From Marsupella aquatica (taxonomy: Eukaryota; Marchantiophyta): DNA of 64,000 nt. Each line of letters begins with the position of its first letter. Positions within the stretch are counted from its first letter, which is position 1. Below the pieces are notes generated by a model. It was given only the letters and a program-made list of their open reading frames with translations. It had not been told where the DNA came from and made no database searches. Shown here in pieces: positions 47,459 to 58,310 of this stretch. The position numbers and the translations under genes were made by a program. The DNA lies in contig OZ316898.1 in assembly GCA_973895155.1 (NCBI GenBank), positions 19,220,001 to 19,284,000 on the forward strand, in the 5' to 3' direction.

Positions 47459-48739
47459 AATCAAACTAGGATTCTTGTTGGTTGGACACACACACGACCA
47501 AATAGATCAAATGTTCAGTCAATTTTCTAAACGACTAGCAAGGTTTAAGGCATTCACATACGAAAGCCTATGTGATATTATTTGTGAATCATATCAACCC
47601 CAACCAAATATCATTCTTTTAAAGGAAACATATGATTTCCATCAATATGCCTTCTCAGATCCATCTTTAGTCATTGAAAGGATTCGAAATGTTACCTTCC
47701 ACCACCAGTACAAATTTGCATTTGACGTAAGTTGGAAGATCAAGTTCCAACCCGATGGGGGAAGAAGTTTTCCACGGACTCAACTTGGAAACCTGACGGA
47801 GGCATGAAATTTTTGAGGGAAGAGGAGCCAGAAAAGGTGATGGGTTGTGCTCCCGGATTACCCCTTTTCAAAAAGGGGGATAAGAATGTTACAAGGACTC
47901 AACCAAATATGTCTAGTTCTTCAAGAATGACTTTGAAGGAGATTTGTTAAATGAGATTCAAAAGGGAATACTTGCAGTTGAAACTTTATTCTCAGAAGAG
48001 GAAGTGAACTAGTGGAGAATGTTTTTTGAAGAGCAGAGGGAATTGAATAAATCCTTGCTCCTTGATCAAAGACCATTGATTTTCCCTTTTCAATGGCCAC
48101 ATTCCCAAGGGGAGATTGCTGTTGCTGCTGAAGTTCCCAGAGTCCTTTTCAATGAAGAGAAAATTGAAGAGAGAGTATACGGACCTACCAGAGATATATA
48201 CGTGGGTCCTTATCGGAATCAAGGAAAGATAGATGCAGAGAAGGAGAATATTGAAGGACACTTTTCAGATCTTGAAGTCAACACTTATATTTCTGTTGTT
48301 GGAGAAGAATTGGAAACATTTTGGGTGGCCAAGGAGGAAAGAATTGACCAGCACGACGAGTTCTACATTCCAAAAATGATTTATGTTTTATGGCATGCGC
48401 ACTGCAAAAACCGGGTCAGATCCTTGGAAAGCCAAGTACTTACCAGAAGTCTTAAACTACGAAAAGAAGAAAAGTGGTCGTGGGAAAGGAACTTTGAAAC
48501 CAATATGGTTTCACCAAGAGCTTGATTTATCTTCAACGACTGTTTTTGCTTACAACTTCATGTTGATAAAATCTGATACATTGTACAAAAAGATAGTAGA
48601 TCGAATCAAAATCCGATTGACTGAATTTTTGGCAGAAGAGAAAGAGCAAGAACAAGAGAATGGATCAGCTAGAACCCCGCTAGGAGATAAATCTAGGGAT
48701 ATTTCGTTTCAAGAATTGAGGACTTTTGGATCTGAGTAA

Positions 48740-49310
48740 TGAAAAGTAGGTATTGTTTGTGACATTACCATTGAAAAACATGGATAACTTGAAATTTGTC
48801 AAATTTTCAAAATGCCTTTACCACTTATTCATGAATTCATGGTTAAAGTTTCTTGAGAAATTTGTAGTTTAATATTTTCTTAGTGGGTTGTGTTTCAATT
48901 CAATTAGATGGTGTCATTTCTATCCTCCTTGTCTTCTTTTCACAATAATGTGTATCAGGCTAAGTTGTAGTAGTTTATTTTCTGGTTTTAAAATGACAAT
49001 GGCTTTTGGAGGTGATTTAGTTGTTGGTTCAAGAGACAGCTCGTGTAATTGTCAGACCATTGTAGATAATAGTGTGTTATTTGAGGTCATTTATTGGTGG
49101 AATGTAACTTCAGATGAATTTGGGCATTTTTAGGCTGTCAAAACATAGCTAGTTTATGTCATATTTTGTTCGCTCCATATTTTTGTTCTAAAATAGGTGC
49201 TAATTTTGGCACTTTTTTTGACTTTTTTGTTGTTTTTCTGATGTTTTGGCTAGAGTTCCTAAAGTATGGGCTTGTTACTCATCATTTAAGGCTTCTTGTT
49301 TCCATAGATT
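48740..49310. other. Non-coding region after the DUF7869-like pseudogene
   Basis: No gene is seen. Contains one copy of the CATGAATTCATG palindrome (48830-48841 just upstream of the region's middle). If the gene belongs to a transposon, its terminal repeat might lie here; none was recognised. Confidence 0.35.
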
Positions 49311-50067
49311 GTGAGAAAACCTGAATGCCTCCTTCACTCGTCACGTCGCACTCGGTAACAACTCGGCAGCAATCCAGCTACCAAAACGACCAGCTCGCTT
49401 CAACCTTCAACTTAAGCTATAATGTGCGATCCCTCCTGCACCGCACAACTCACACCGTTGAAAAATGCAAACTCTGGTCTCTCCCCCAAAAAGCCGTCAA
49501 ACATGAATAAACCCTGAACGACACAAACTTCAATTCCTCCGCACCACGGATACCAATCAACGAGTTCTAACCACCGTTAGAAAGCCCTCTCACTAACCTA
49601 TCCGCACAACCACACACATTCAAGTTTCATGCGGCAAAATTCCGAATGTACCATCGACAATGAACGCTGGAAAAACCTGTCACAAAAAAACCTCGGCACC
49701 TCCCAGGCATGCTCTGATACCACTTGTTGAGCATAGACGACATTCGCAATGACAAGCCCATGAACCATCCAACGCACAAGAGTCGACATAGAGAGATACG
49801 TGGTTCACCTCCACATGAGGCTACGTTCACAGGAACACACAAGAGCTTTACTGCACTCTAGGCCGACCGACCATACCAAGCATCCACAGCACAAGCTCTC
49901 CCTATCTCTCAACTAGCTCCGTAACAATGAGCCTAAGTTCCACCAGGGTCTGGCATCAGCCCTGGCTATATGCACAACAACACTACCACTAACATTAGCT
50001 AAGTCCTAACCCGAGTTAGCCTAACTGTCGTTAGCTCTTGAGTCAAAGACTAGAGCAATATCTAACA
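49311..50067 (-). mobile_element. 5' LTR, primer binding site and partial leader of a Copia family A copy
   Basis: The LTR spans 49725-50067 and ends ATCTAACA in plus reading. The complement of TGGTATCAGAGC is at 49711-49722. The leader from 49311 matches 25045-25486 of the full element. The rest of this minus-strand copy is absent to the left. Confidence 0.88.
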
Positions 50068-50316
50068 GAATGGAAGGATCCGGGGGACTTTCAATTGAAG
50101 CTAGGGCTATCGTTTTGAATCCAGTTCAAAATCCAATGCAAGTAATGTCAATTCCAAGAGAGAAAAGTTGGATCAACATCCCAAATTTGGACAGCTGAAG
50201 ATTAGTTCCACTTCAAACTAAAATGGGGATTTGGATTCCAAGAGATGATCTGATTCCAATCCCCAATTTTTGAGAATTCTGTGAATATGAAATCTCCTTT
50301 CAAACCTGTTATTATA
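50068..50316 (-). repeat. Dispersed repeat, copy 2 (inverse of 2893-3147)
   Basis: Reverse complement of the segment at 2893-3147 with scattered changes. A complete LTR end lies on its left, and on its right the last 50 bases of the same LTR (50318-50367) occur again, so the repeat is bracketed by duplicated LTR ends. Confidence 0.75.
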
Positions 50317-50317
50317 T

Positions 50318-50367
50318 CTAACTGTGGTTAGCTCATGAGTCACAAGACTAGAGCAATATCTAACAGC
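50318..50367 (-). repeat. Terminal 50 bases of a Copia family A LTR
   Basis: CTAACTGTGGTTAGCTCATG through ATCTAACA matches the LTR end at 31123-31172 better than the neighbouring LTR at 50020-50067. Confidence 0.75.
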
Positions 50368-51078
50368 CGCAGGAATGTAGGGAGCGATACATGCATTGGG
50401 TTTTACATTCGAAACGTAAAAAAGTCCAAACTACGAGTAATTAGGTCCGAACCATGTAATCGAGGGTCGGCCGCGTACTAACCCAGGTTAGTGCAAACTT
50501 AACCATGGTTAGAGCATCCCCTATATAAAGAGGAGCGGGCTGCCCATAAAAGGTTTATTTTTTCCAGAGCGAACAACACCTCTCTCAGAGCAAATACTGA
50601 ACTCCTATCGAGACTTACATTCCTCCCAAGAGATTTGATTCTTACTCAAGAAAACCTAATAAATTTTGACTAACTTCCATTTTCCAGTTCAAGTATCATC
50701 TATGTAAGGTTTACTTGTCATTCATTGTCAATGTCTTGATCAAAGCGGACTGTGATAAATTTATTGCATTTTGCATTCCTCTACTGCATTCCTATTTTGC
50801 ATTGAATATGTTTATCGCAGTCCGCTAGGATAAGGATCTAAGAGTCCGATTTAGATTGGATCAGGACATTGGCAATGAATGACAAGTAAACCCTAAATCC
50901 ATCGCAAGAATGAAGACTCCGATAAACTTATCTGAGTCTCAAATAACCCTAAATCCATCACAGGAATGAAGACTGTCTTCGATAAATTTATCGGACTCTA
51001 AGATAAATTTATCAAACTCTAAACCCTAAATCTAGTCTAAATTGGACTCTAAATCTTGCAACGGATTTAGGGTTATTT
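50368..51078 (+). promoter_or_regulatory. Non-coding segment with a TATA-like box upstream of an intact RT/RNase H frame
   Basis: CCCCTATATAAAGAGGAG at 50519-50536 looks like a core promoter. A fold-back structure (50706-50893) and a direct repeat of ACCCTAAATCCATC (50889 and 50947) follow. The join to Copia coding sequence is at about 51078. Transcription is not shown. Confidence 0.4.
50706..50893. repeat. Fold-back (inverted repeat) element
   Basis: AAGGTTTACTTGTCATTCAT and the next 16 bases at 50706-50741 pair with 50859-50893, with few mismatches. A second inner pair is AGCGGACTG (50743) and CAGTCCGCT (50818). It could be a small MITE. Confidence 0.6.
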
Positions 51079-52704
51079 GATATTGATATTGCACCTGATG
51101 AAGATGACATGGCTTTGATCTTGGAAGAAGGAGAGCCTTCTTCGTATAGTGAGGCTTGTGCTTCAGAGCAGAAGCATGAGTGGAATGCAGCAATGCAGAG
51201 GGAGTTGCAATCTTTGAGTGACAACAAGACATGGGAGCTGGTGGAGCTTCCAAAAGGTCAGCAAGTGGTGGACAGCAAGTGGATTTACAAGTTGAAGGAT
51301 AGTCCTTCAGAGGGTGGAGACAAGATCTACAAGGCAAGGCTTGTTGCCAAGGGATTCACTCAGGAGAAAGGAGTGGATTACAATGAGGTCTTTTCACCGG
51401 TTGCTAAGTATTTCACAATTCGGATCTTGTGTCAGCTTGTTGTGTTTTTTGGTCTGGTGATGGATCAGATGGATGTTGTTACTGCTTTTCTCTATGGCAA
51501 CTTGGAAGAGATGATCTTCATGAGACAACCACTAGGCTTTATGAAGAAGGGCCAAGAGAACTTAGTTTGCAGATTGCTCAAGTTCTTGTATGGATTGAAG
51601 CAGTCTCCCAGACAGTGGAACAAGCGGTTTGATGATTTCATGTTTGCTCAAGGTTTTACAAGGATGGTGTATGATCCTTGTGTGTATACGAAATCAGTCA
51701 AGAATGATGTATTTGGTTTCATCATTCTGGTGATCTATGTGGATGACATGCTGATTGTGGCTAAAGATCAATTTGAGGTTGACAGTCTCAAGGCGAAATT
51801 GAGTGTTGAATTCAGGATGAAGGATCTTGGTAAGGCCAAGAGGATCTTAGGGATGGAGATTTTTAGGAACTTTGATACTGGACAGTTGTGCTTGAGTCAA
51901 GGCCAATATGCAAGGAAAGTACTTGCACGATTCAACATGGAAAACTGTAAGCCAGTGAGTATTCCTTTAGCTTCATATTTCAAGTTATCATCGGCTTTCT
52001 CTCCTACGGATGCTGTGGAGAAAGGTATGATGGCTAAGATTCCTTATGAGAAGGCAGTAGGCAGTCTGATGTATTTGATGACTTGTACTAGGCCTGACTT
52101 GGCCCTAGCGATGGGTAAGGTTAGCAGATTCATGTCAAATCCAGGGAAGATACATTGGGAAGCTGTGAAGTGGATTCTCAGGTATTTGAAGGGAACACAG
52201 GACTATGGATTACTATTTGATAACAGATCAGATAGAACATTAGTTGGCTATATAAATTCTGACTATGGAGGCTGTCTGGATACAAGGAGATCTACAACTG
52301 GGTTTGTATACACTCTTGGAGGAGGATGTATTAGTTGGAAATCTACCTTGCAGAAGTGCATATCTCAGTCTACTACAGAAGCAGAGTATGTTGCAGCAGC
52401 AGAAGCAGCAAAGGAAGCAATTTGGTTGGATAAGTTGATCGCGGAGATGGGTTTAGAGCATGGAAAAATGACTCTAAACTGTGATAGTCAGAGTGCTCTT
52501 CACTTGGCTGCTAACCAGGTGATGGATAGCAGGGTGAAGCACATTGATATCAGGTACCATTTTATCAGGCAAGCAGTGTCTGATAAAACTTTTGAGCTAG
52601 TCAAGATTGATGGAAAGCTCAATCCCGCTGATGCCTTTACCAAAGTGATTCCTTTGGAGAGTTTCTTAAGACACCGTGCTACTTTGCAGGTTTTGCAGTT
52701 GTAG
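51079..52704 (+). CDS. Copia family A reverse transcriptase and RNase H, intact fragment
   Basis: The open frame runs from the Copia junction (first ATG at 51109) for 531 residues without a stop. It covers the pre-RT segment ALILEEGEPSSYSEA, the reverse transcriptase (WELVELPKGQQ, VFSPVAKYFTIRIL, LYGLKQSPRQW, IYVDDMLIVAKD) and RNase H to QVLQL, where the other copy has an insertion and a stop. Gag, protease and integrase are absent upstream, so it is not a functional element. Either it is recent or the frame survived by chance. It is followed by a polypurine tract AAGGGGGAG and an LTR from 52911. Confidence 0.9.
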   Translation, partial: DIDIAPDEDDMALILEEGEPSSYSEACASEQKHEWNAAMQRELQSLSDNKTWELVELPKGQQVVDSKWIYKLKDSPSEGGDKIYKARLVAKGFTQEKGVDYNEVFSPVAKYFTIRILCQLVVFFGLVMDQMDVVTAFLYGNLEEMIFMRQPLGFMKKGQENLVCRLLKFLYGLKQSPRQWNKRFDDFMFAQGFTRMVYDPCVYTKSVKNDVFGFIILVIYVDDMLIVAKDQFEVDSLKAKLSVEFRMKDLGKAKRILGMEIFRNFDTGQLCLSQGQYARKVLARFNMENCKPVSIPLASYFKLSSAFSPTDAVEKGMMAKIPYEKAVGSLMYLMTCTRPDLALAMGKVSRFMSNPGKIHWEAVKWILRYLKGTQDYGLLFDNRSDRTLVGYINSDYGGCLDTRRSTTGFVYTLGGGCISWKSTLQKCISQSTTEAEYVAAAEAAKEAIWLDKLIAEMGLEHGKMTLNCDSQSALHLAANQVMDSRVKHIDIRYHFIRQAVSDKTFELVKIDGKLNPADAFTKVIPLESFLRHRATLQVLQL

Positions 52705-52910
52705 TGCAAGAAGAGTTATTTAGCAATGTGTGACTATTTGTATATGGATTACTCATTCCTGTTAGGCTACGGCTTAGTTCTAGTTAACCCTTAGTTAACC
52801 CTTGTGGTTTTTAGGGGGAGACCTAGTTTGATGATTGTCTAGAACTTCTCGCTGAGGATTCCATATGGTAGCATTTAGTCAGTCCCCAAGACAAAAGTCA
52901 AGGGGGAGTT

Positions 52911-53247
52911 TGTTAGATATTGCTCTAGTCTTGTGACTCATGAGCTAACCACAGTTAGTCTAACTCGGGTTAGGACTTAGCTAATGTTAGCTGTTGTGCT
53001 GTTGTCTATATAGCCAGGGCTGATGCCAGACCCTGGTGGAACAAAGGCTCATTGTTACGGAGCTAGTTGAGAGATAGGGAGAGCTTGTGCTGTGGATGCT
53101 TGGTATGGCCGGTCGGCCTAGAGTGCAGTAAAGCTCTTGTGTGTTCCCGTGGACGTAGCCTCATGTGGAGGTGAACCACGTATCTCTTTGTGTCGACTAT
53201 TGTGTGTTGGATGATTCATGGGCTTACCGTTGCGAATGTCGTCTATG
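52911..53247 (+). repeat. 3' LTR of Copia family A, last bases missing
   Basis: Begins TGTTAGATATTGC after the polypurine tract and runs to GTCGTCTATG. The final CTCAACA is missing and minus-strand Copia sequence starts at once. Confidence 0.9.
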
Positions 53248-55438
53248 AAGTTCTTCTAGTAGATGACTCAGGCTGATCTGTTGCTGCTGCTGGTTGAATT
53301 TGAGGTACCCCAGCAACAATCTGCTCCTCTTGTTCCATCATGTTGCAGGAACCAGCTCCAAGCCCGGAGCTCCTCCATCTCTCCTATCATGAACAACATC
53401 ATGACTAATCTCCCCCTCAACCGGGTCTAGGATGGGAGATTTCCCCTTGTCAGTATGGGAGTCCTGAGAACTCTCCCCCTCCTTGATGATTTGGATTCAT
53501 GAAAGGACACATCTCTACTGACAATTAGTTTACAGGTTACTGGATCCCATAACCTATAACCCTTAACACCTTTCTGATAGCCAAGGAAAATGCACTTCTT
53601 CGACTTGGACTCCAGCTTGGATCGAAGCTGGGAAGGTGTAAGCACATAAGCATCGCATCCAAAAATCCTCAGATGTGAGTAATCTGCTGGACGCCCGTAC
53701 CTCATTTCAAATGGCGTCTTGAATCCAATAGAACTGGATGGAGAAAAATTTACCAAATAAGCTGTATTGTTGACAACTTCAGCCCAAAACTCATGTGGTA
53801 AGCATGATTGACTCAACATACTCCTCGAGCGGTCCAATAGTGTTCGGTTGAGTCTCTCAGAAATACCATTCTGCTAAGGAGTGTAACTTGTTGTGAGATG
53901 GCGGGTAATCTCCTGCTCCTTACAATATGTTCCAAATTCTGCGGAACTGTATTCACCGCCGTTATCCGATCAAAGATATCTCACCTTATTATCAGTCTGA
54001 TTCTCAACTTGGGCTTTCCACTCCTTAAAAGTGGCAAAAACATCAAACTTATTATGTAGAAAGTATATCCACACATACCTTGAGTAATCGTCTATGAACG
54101 TGACATAGTATAACCGTCCAGAATGTGAGGGAGTAGGGGCTGGACCCCACACATCACTATGTACATACTCAAGTACCTCCTTGCTGGTGTGAGTTCCAAC
54201 TCCGAAGGGTTTCCTGTGCTGCTTCCCTAGCACACAGTGCTCACAAAATTCCAACTTACAAGATTGCAAATTAGAAAGTAATCCTTTCTTCTGAAGAATA
54301 ACCAAACCTTTTTCACTCATGTGGCCCAAACGGAAGTGCCACAGCCGGGCTGTCTCCTCATGAGATAAGGTTACATTGGCTTCATCACAAACTACACTGC
54401 CCTCCAAAACGTATAGATTGCAATGTCTCTTTCCCTTCAATACAACTTTAGTACCAGTTGAAACCTGAAGGACACCATTAGCAGAGCTCCACTGATGGTC
54501 ATTTGCTTCTAAAACTCCAAGTAAAATGAGATTTTTCATCATGCTGGGAATATGTCTCACATTCCTCAACGTTCTCACAACACCATCAAACATCTGAAAT
54601 CTTACAGATCCAAGTCCAACAACTTGACATGGGATTTCATTTCCCATCAACACTGACCCGTTGGAAACCGTGTAAGAACTGAAACAATCTCTTCTAGAGC
54701 AAATGTGAAAAGTACATGCACTATCTAGAATCCAGTCATCTTTACCTGGATTTGACATTACGTTGAGAGCATAAACTTGACATCACAATATGTCATCATC
54801 ATCGAGTAAATCTACCTCATACGAGCTCGATGCCGCGTTAGCAGAGGCAGTAGGGACCTTTACTCGACAATCCCTTTCCATGTGGCCAGGCTTGCCACAA
54901 TTCTAACATGCAAGAGGCTTCCTCTCTTGCGATTTTCCTCTGGATTTAGATCTCCCCCGTGATGTAGATCTAAACCTGTTCTGCCCATTCGTGCGCTGCG
55001 CTGCTCTTCCCCTGTTTACATTCAGCGCAGTGCCAGAAGAAGATGTTGTCTATGATTGACCCAGCTTCTTCTGAGCATCATCAGACAGTAATGAGCTCAC
55101 CACCTCATTATACGAAATGGACTTCAAATCTCTGTACAAGAGAACCCGTTTCAAGCCCTGATAAAACGGCGGTAAGGAGCTTAGCAGAAGCAAAGCCTTA
55201 TCCTCATCTTCAACTCCTTTTCCCAGGTTTGACAGATCCACCGCAAGACTGTCAAATTCATCTAGGTGATCCTGCATCTTGCTCCCTTCCTTGAGCCTAA
55301 GGCTCATCAAGAGAGACTTCTTGTACAGCCGGTCAGACGCATCTTCCCGGTAGTACTTCTCTCTAAGAGCCTTGAACAGTGACGCGCAATCCGCATAATC
55401 ATCCAGCTGCTTGATGATGTGCGGCTTGAGATATAGCA
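53248..55438 (-). pseudogene. Copia family A gag-protease-integrase fragment in opposite orientation
   Basis: The minus strand matches 21309-23490 of the full element: integrase C-terminus (MDRSRSMLSQSCLPHEFW), integrase core and protease (53970-54758), the CCHC knuckle and part of gag (55050-55490). It breaks at both ends inside coding sequence. It shares the integrase TGA with the full element, and has a further Trp to stop change in the CCHC knuckle (near 54906). Confidence 0.9.
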
Positions 55439-56046
55439 ATTTAGTAGTCGATTGTTTTGAGTAGGCGGTTTGCTCTAGAAGAGCTTGCAAAGAAACATTT
55501 TGAATATGAATGACACTGAATTCTTCAGCTAACTTTGGGTTGTGTGGTCCAGAGTGTAGTTTTGTGCGTAGCTACAGACAATTGGCTGACAAGTGCATTG
55601 GCTTCATAGCCCGTAATACAAGGTACTATAAGTTAGAATAAACTTGTAATATATAGTGGCATGAGATTCTCTTGTCAAAACTTTGTTCCTGATTTCCGTT
55701 CACTGATCAGGCCATGCTTGAGCGACTCATATTCGTACCCTTTGTGGATCTTCTGGAATGGGGGAATGGTGCCATGTTGGATCAGCTAAGGAGGCTGGAT
55801 GCCCTGGGCCCCCACTCCTTTCTAATATGGGGAGGACGTGAGAACCGTTCAAGGGTCATTTTTATCCCTTCGACGGTAATTTTTATAATTTGCTTACAAT
55901 TCCGCAACCTCCGCATATATACCGAAACCACTTTGTAATTTTGCAAGATCCCTTGAAATGACATCCTTCTTACTTTTGCGGAAGGGTAAATCAATAGGTA
56001 GCAACATGCGGCATCATATTGTTGGTACACGTGTCAAATTATAATT
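55439..56046. other. Non-coding stretch
   Basis: A 74-residue frame at 55714-55938 has no recognisable domain. Nothing else is supported. Confidence 0.4.
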
Positions 56047-56376
56047 GGTATACGTGTATTATCCCCTGGGGAATCACTTAGAGTAAAACCCCTAAAACAC
56101 ATGAGAACAAACCAATGAAATTTGAAGAAAAAAAATTAAAAAATAAATTCAATTAAAAATACCCTTGCACCCTTGATTATATGGCTTTGACAAATTTTTA
56201 AATACCTTGCTGAATATAAAAACTAATATTTTTACCAAAATTGGATTTTTAAACGCCTTTAGTACAAATTTTTGATTATAATTATTACACCAACAAGATT
56301 AAAAAGAACCTTCATTTGTTCGCACCCCGTTCTAATAATCCAACGAGTGATTCCCCAGGGGTATTATCCTTACAGT
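56047..56376. mobile_element. MITE candidate with CCCCTGGGGAATCACT inverted termini
   Basis: TATTATCCCCTGGGGAATCA at 56057-56076 is mirrored by AGTGATTCCCCAGGGGTATT from 56346. The interior is AT-rich and non-coding, about 330 bases in all. The outer boundary and target duplication are uncertain. Confidence 0.55.
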
Positions 56377-56940
56377 ATCCATGTCTCCTTCATAGATTAA
56401 AATGTTAATACTGGCAGCTATGCTAAGCCAGAAAAGTTTTGAAGGGAGGATTAGGGGCGATGGGGGATGGACCGGGTGTGTGGAGTGAAATTGTAATATA
56501 TGAAGGATAATTATTATTGCCCAAAACTCCCTTTTGTAATACACTGATGATACTTTAATAAGAGGAAATTTTTGGTTTTGATAAAAAAACAAGGATAATC
56601 TCTATAGGAGAAAAATTAATAAGAAGGGGTACCTGTGTAGGGGAGGCTCACAGGTATGATTATATAATATACAAAGAGTGAGGGTCCAGGGGCTGGATGA
56701 ATCTTTAATTTTGAAGATTTGAAGGCTGGGCACAAAATTGTACTATAAGGGCCCATTTCACTTTTACGTAGACTAGGTAGATGGGGAAATTTATATCGGG
56801 TGGGATAGATATGCTTCCTGGTCTAGAAGAATTATCCTGCTCTTTATTAAAACCGGTGTAGTAAAACGTTTTATAGTGCACTGCTATCATGTTGTGAAGG
56901 GCAATCCTGCATATGAACTAGAATTCTATGCTTAGAATAG
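56377..56940. other. Non-coding stretch
   Basis: No supported gene or element. Confidence 0.4.
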
Positions 56941-58310
56941 ACGTAGAGCATTCGATGAAATTCAGGATGTGATTGACCAGCTCGACAATCCTCTTGCCAC
57001 TGAGTTTTTGATTGACGCTGGTGGGAAACTATATTTGTACAGGACTCGTCAACTCCCCCGGCCTCTATGTGACTTTTTTAAGTTACTTTATGTATGTTGC
57101 CTATGGACCAACGTCCTTGGCAATGGTGAGATGTGTCAGTGCTGCACAAATGCTTGTTGTGACATTTCATCACGCCAGTATTGCGGTAGTAGCAGTGCAT
57201 CCTGAGACTGGTTATGTTGATTTCCATTGGCTATGGGCTTATGATCATTGCATAACTCATATTCCCCGATGGCCCAAGAAGCTGATCTTGCACTACGCTG
57301 AGGCACGGTTCTACATTGGAAACAATGATTAGGGTTAAAGGTCTCATTTTCAGATGTTGACATGTACAATAATGTAAACTAGGCCGTCAATTTAAATGGT
57401 GCTAATTTTTGTTTCAAACTTTGTTTGCGATAATTTTATCAGAGTTGGTATCGCTCATGGAATGACCTAATGTTTGTATGTGAATGAGCCCTTTCAATCT
57501 GAGTTGCAACGATAAATTTATGGATGTTTGCATTGCGAGTGACCTATCCTTGTGTTGTGTTGTCCAAGGTTGAATATGCATTTCTATTGTTGTTTTTTTT
57601 TCCGTGATCTGTCAGAGCGATAAATTTATTGCTCCTTGCATTGAGATTTGCAGACTTTGTCATCATGGGTCCTAGTGGAAAGAGCCGAGGCTGAAAGTCT
57701 CATGACAAGCCTCACGAACGCGATTTGGACAAGTGAAGACATTTGTAAAGAGGTCAAGAAACCATGGTACTTTTGGGACACCAGGTTATATATAGTCCAA
57801 GGATATGGCAAACTGTGAGTCTCCTATCCTTTAATTGGGTCCAAATGCAAAAGGCCCCAAAGGTTACTCTCTTGTTTGGCCCGGTTGTTGGTGTGGCGAT
57901 CTGTGAGTACTTGATTAGCCAGGGAGAGGCGAAAGTGTTGAAAGAGGGCCTGAGTTTCTTGACAATGTGCGGACGCAAGGGATTCATCTGTGTCATTGTT
58001 ACCATGAAGAACTTTCTTGAGAAATCCCTTGAGATTTACCCAGAAGACCTGCTTGTCGCGGAAGTTCAGACAACAAAAATAATGAATCTTATGGGCCCAG
58101 CTTGGGTGTGCCAGTTTTTCCAAGATTGACTGTGATCTCATCATGCTGCCAAGGGTGAACGCAGAGTACAAGAGGCTCACGGGTGAAGAATTCAGATCCA
58201 TCCAAAAAATAGTTTTTAAGAAGCCTGGTTCAAATGGGAGTGGTGCTTCATCGGCAAAAAACGCTGGAGGTACTACTCTGGACGAGCCACAAGTGGTCCG
58301 GGGAAGGTAA
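56941..58310 (+). pseudogene. Unidentified exon-like sequence, possibly the front part of a broken gene
   Basis: Several plus-strand stretches look protein-coding but are not joined: FDEIQDVIDQLDNPLATEFLIDAG (56955-57030), then in another frame VAVHPETGYVDFHWLWAYDHC to 57332, then ERAEAESLMTSLTNAIWTSED with KKPWYFWDTRLYIVQGYG (57666-57815), then VTLLFGPVVGVAICEYLISQ to 58129. A possible donor GGGAAG|GTAAGT is at 58308. I do not recognise the family. It lies upstream of the ParB-like segment on the same strand and may or may not belong to that gene. Confidence 0.4.

Larger units (their letters stand above)
43410..48739 (+). pseudogene. DUF7869-like gene (transposase-like), decayed and split by a CACTA element
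   Basis: The gene probably starts MAACYESDDY at 43410. A low-complexity basic/acidic N-terminus follows, then LSPKEIREARSKFL, then a helix-turn-helix-like FGQKSICRKAFKLIFCVGNQRLNRI with VGRPPSIK, then FSACADCEDFKSIRDKA. Three acidic blocks resemble a DDE-type fold: GVVIDGMDQKKTRLPH, LYVQLDNTSRENKNN and VGHTHDQIDQMFSQF. The C-terminal part ends near 48739. One probable intron lies at 44975-45073. Defects are frameshifts near 43546, 44700 and 48390, in-frame TGA at 43934 and TAG at 44462, and the CACTA insertion. The blocks match my memory of the uncharacterised eukaryotic DUF7869 family. Transposase function is inference. Confidence 0.65.
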
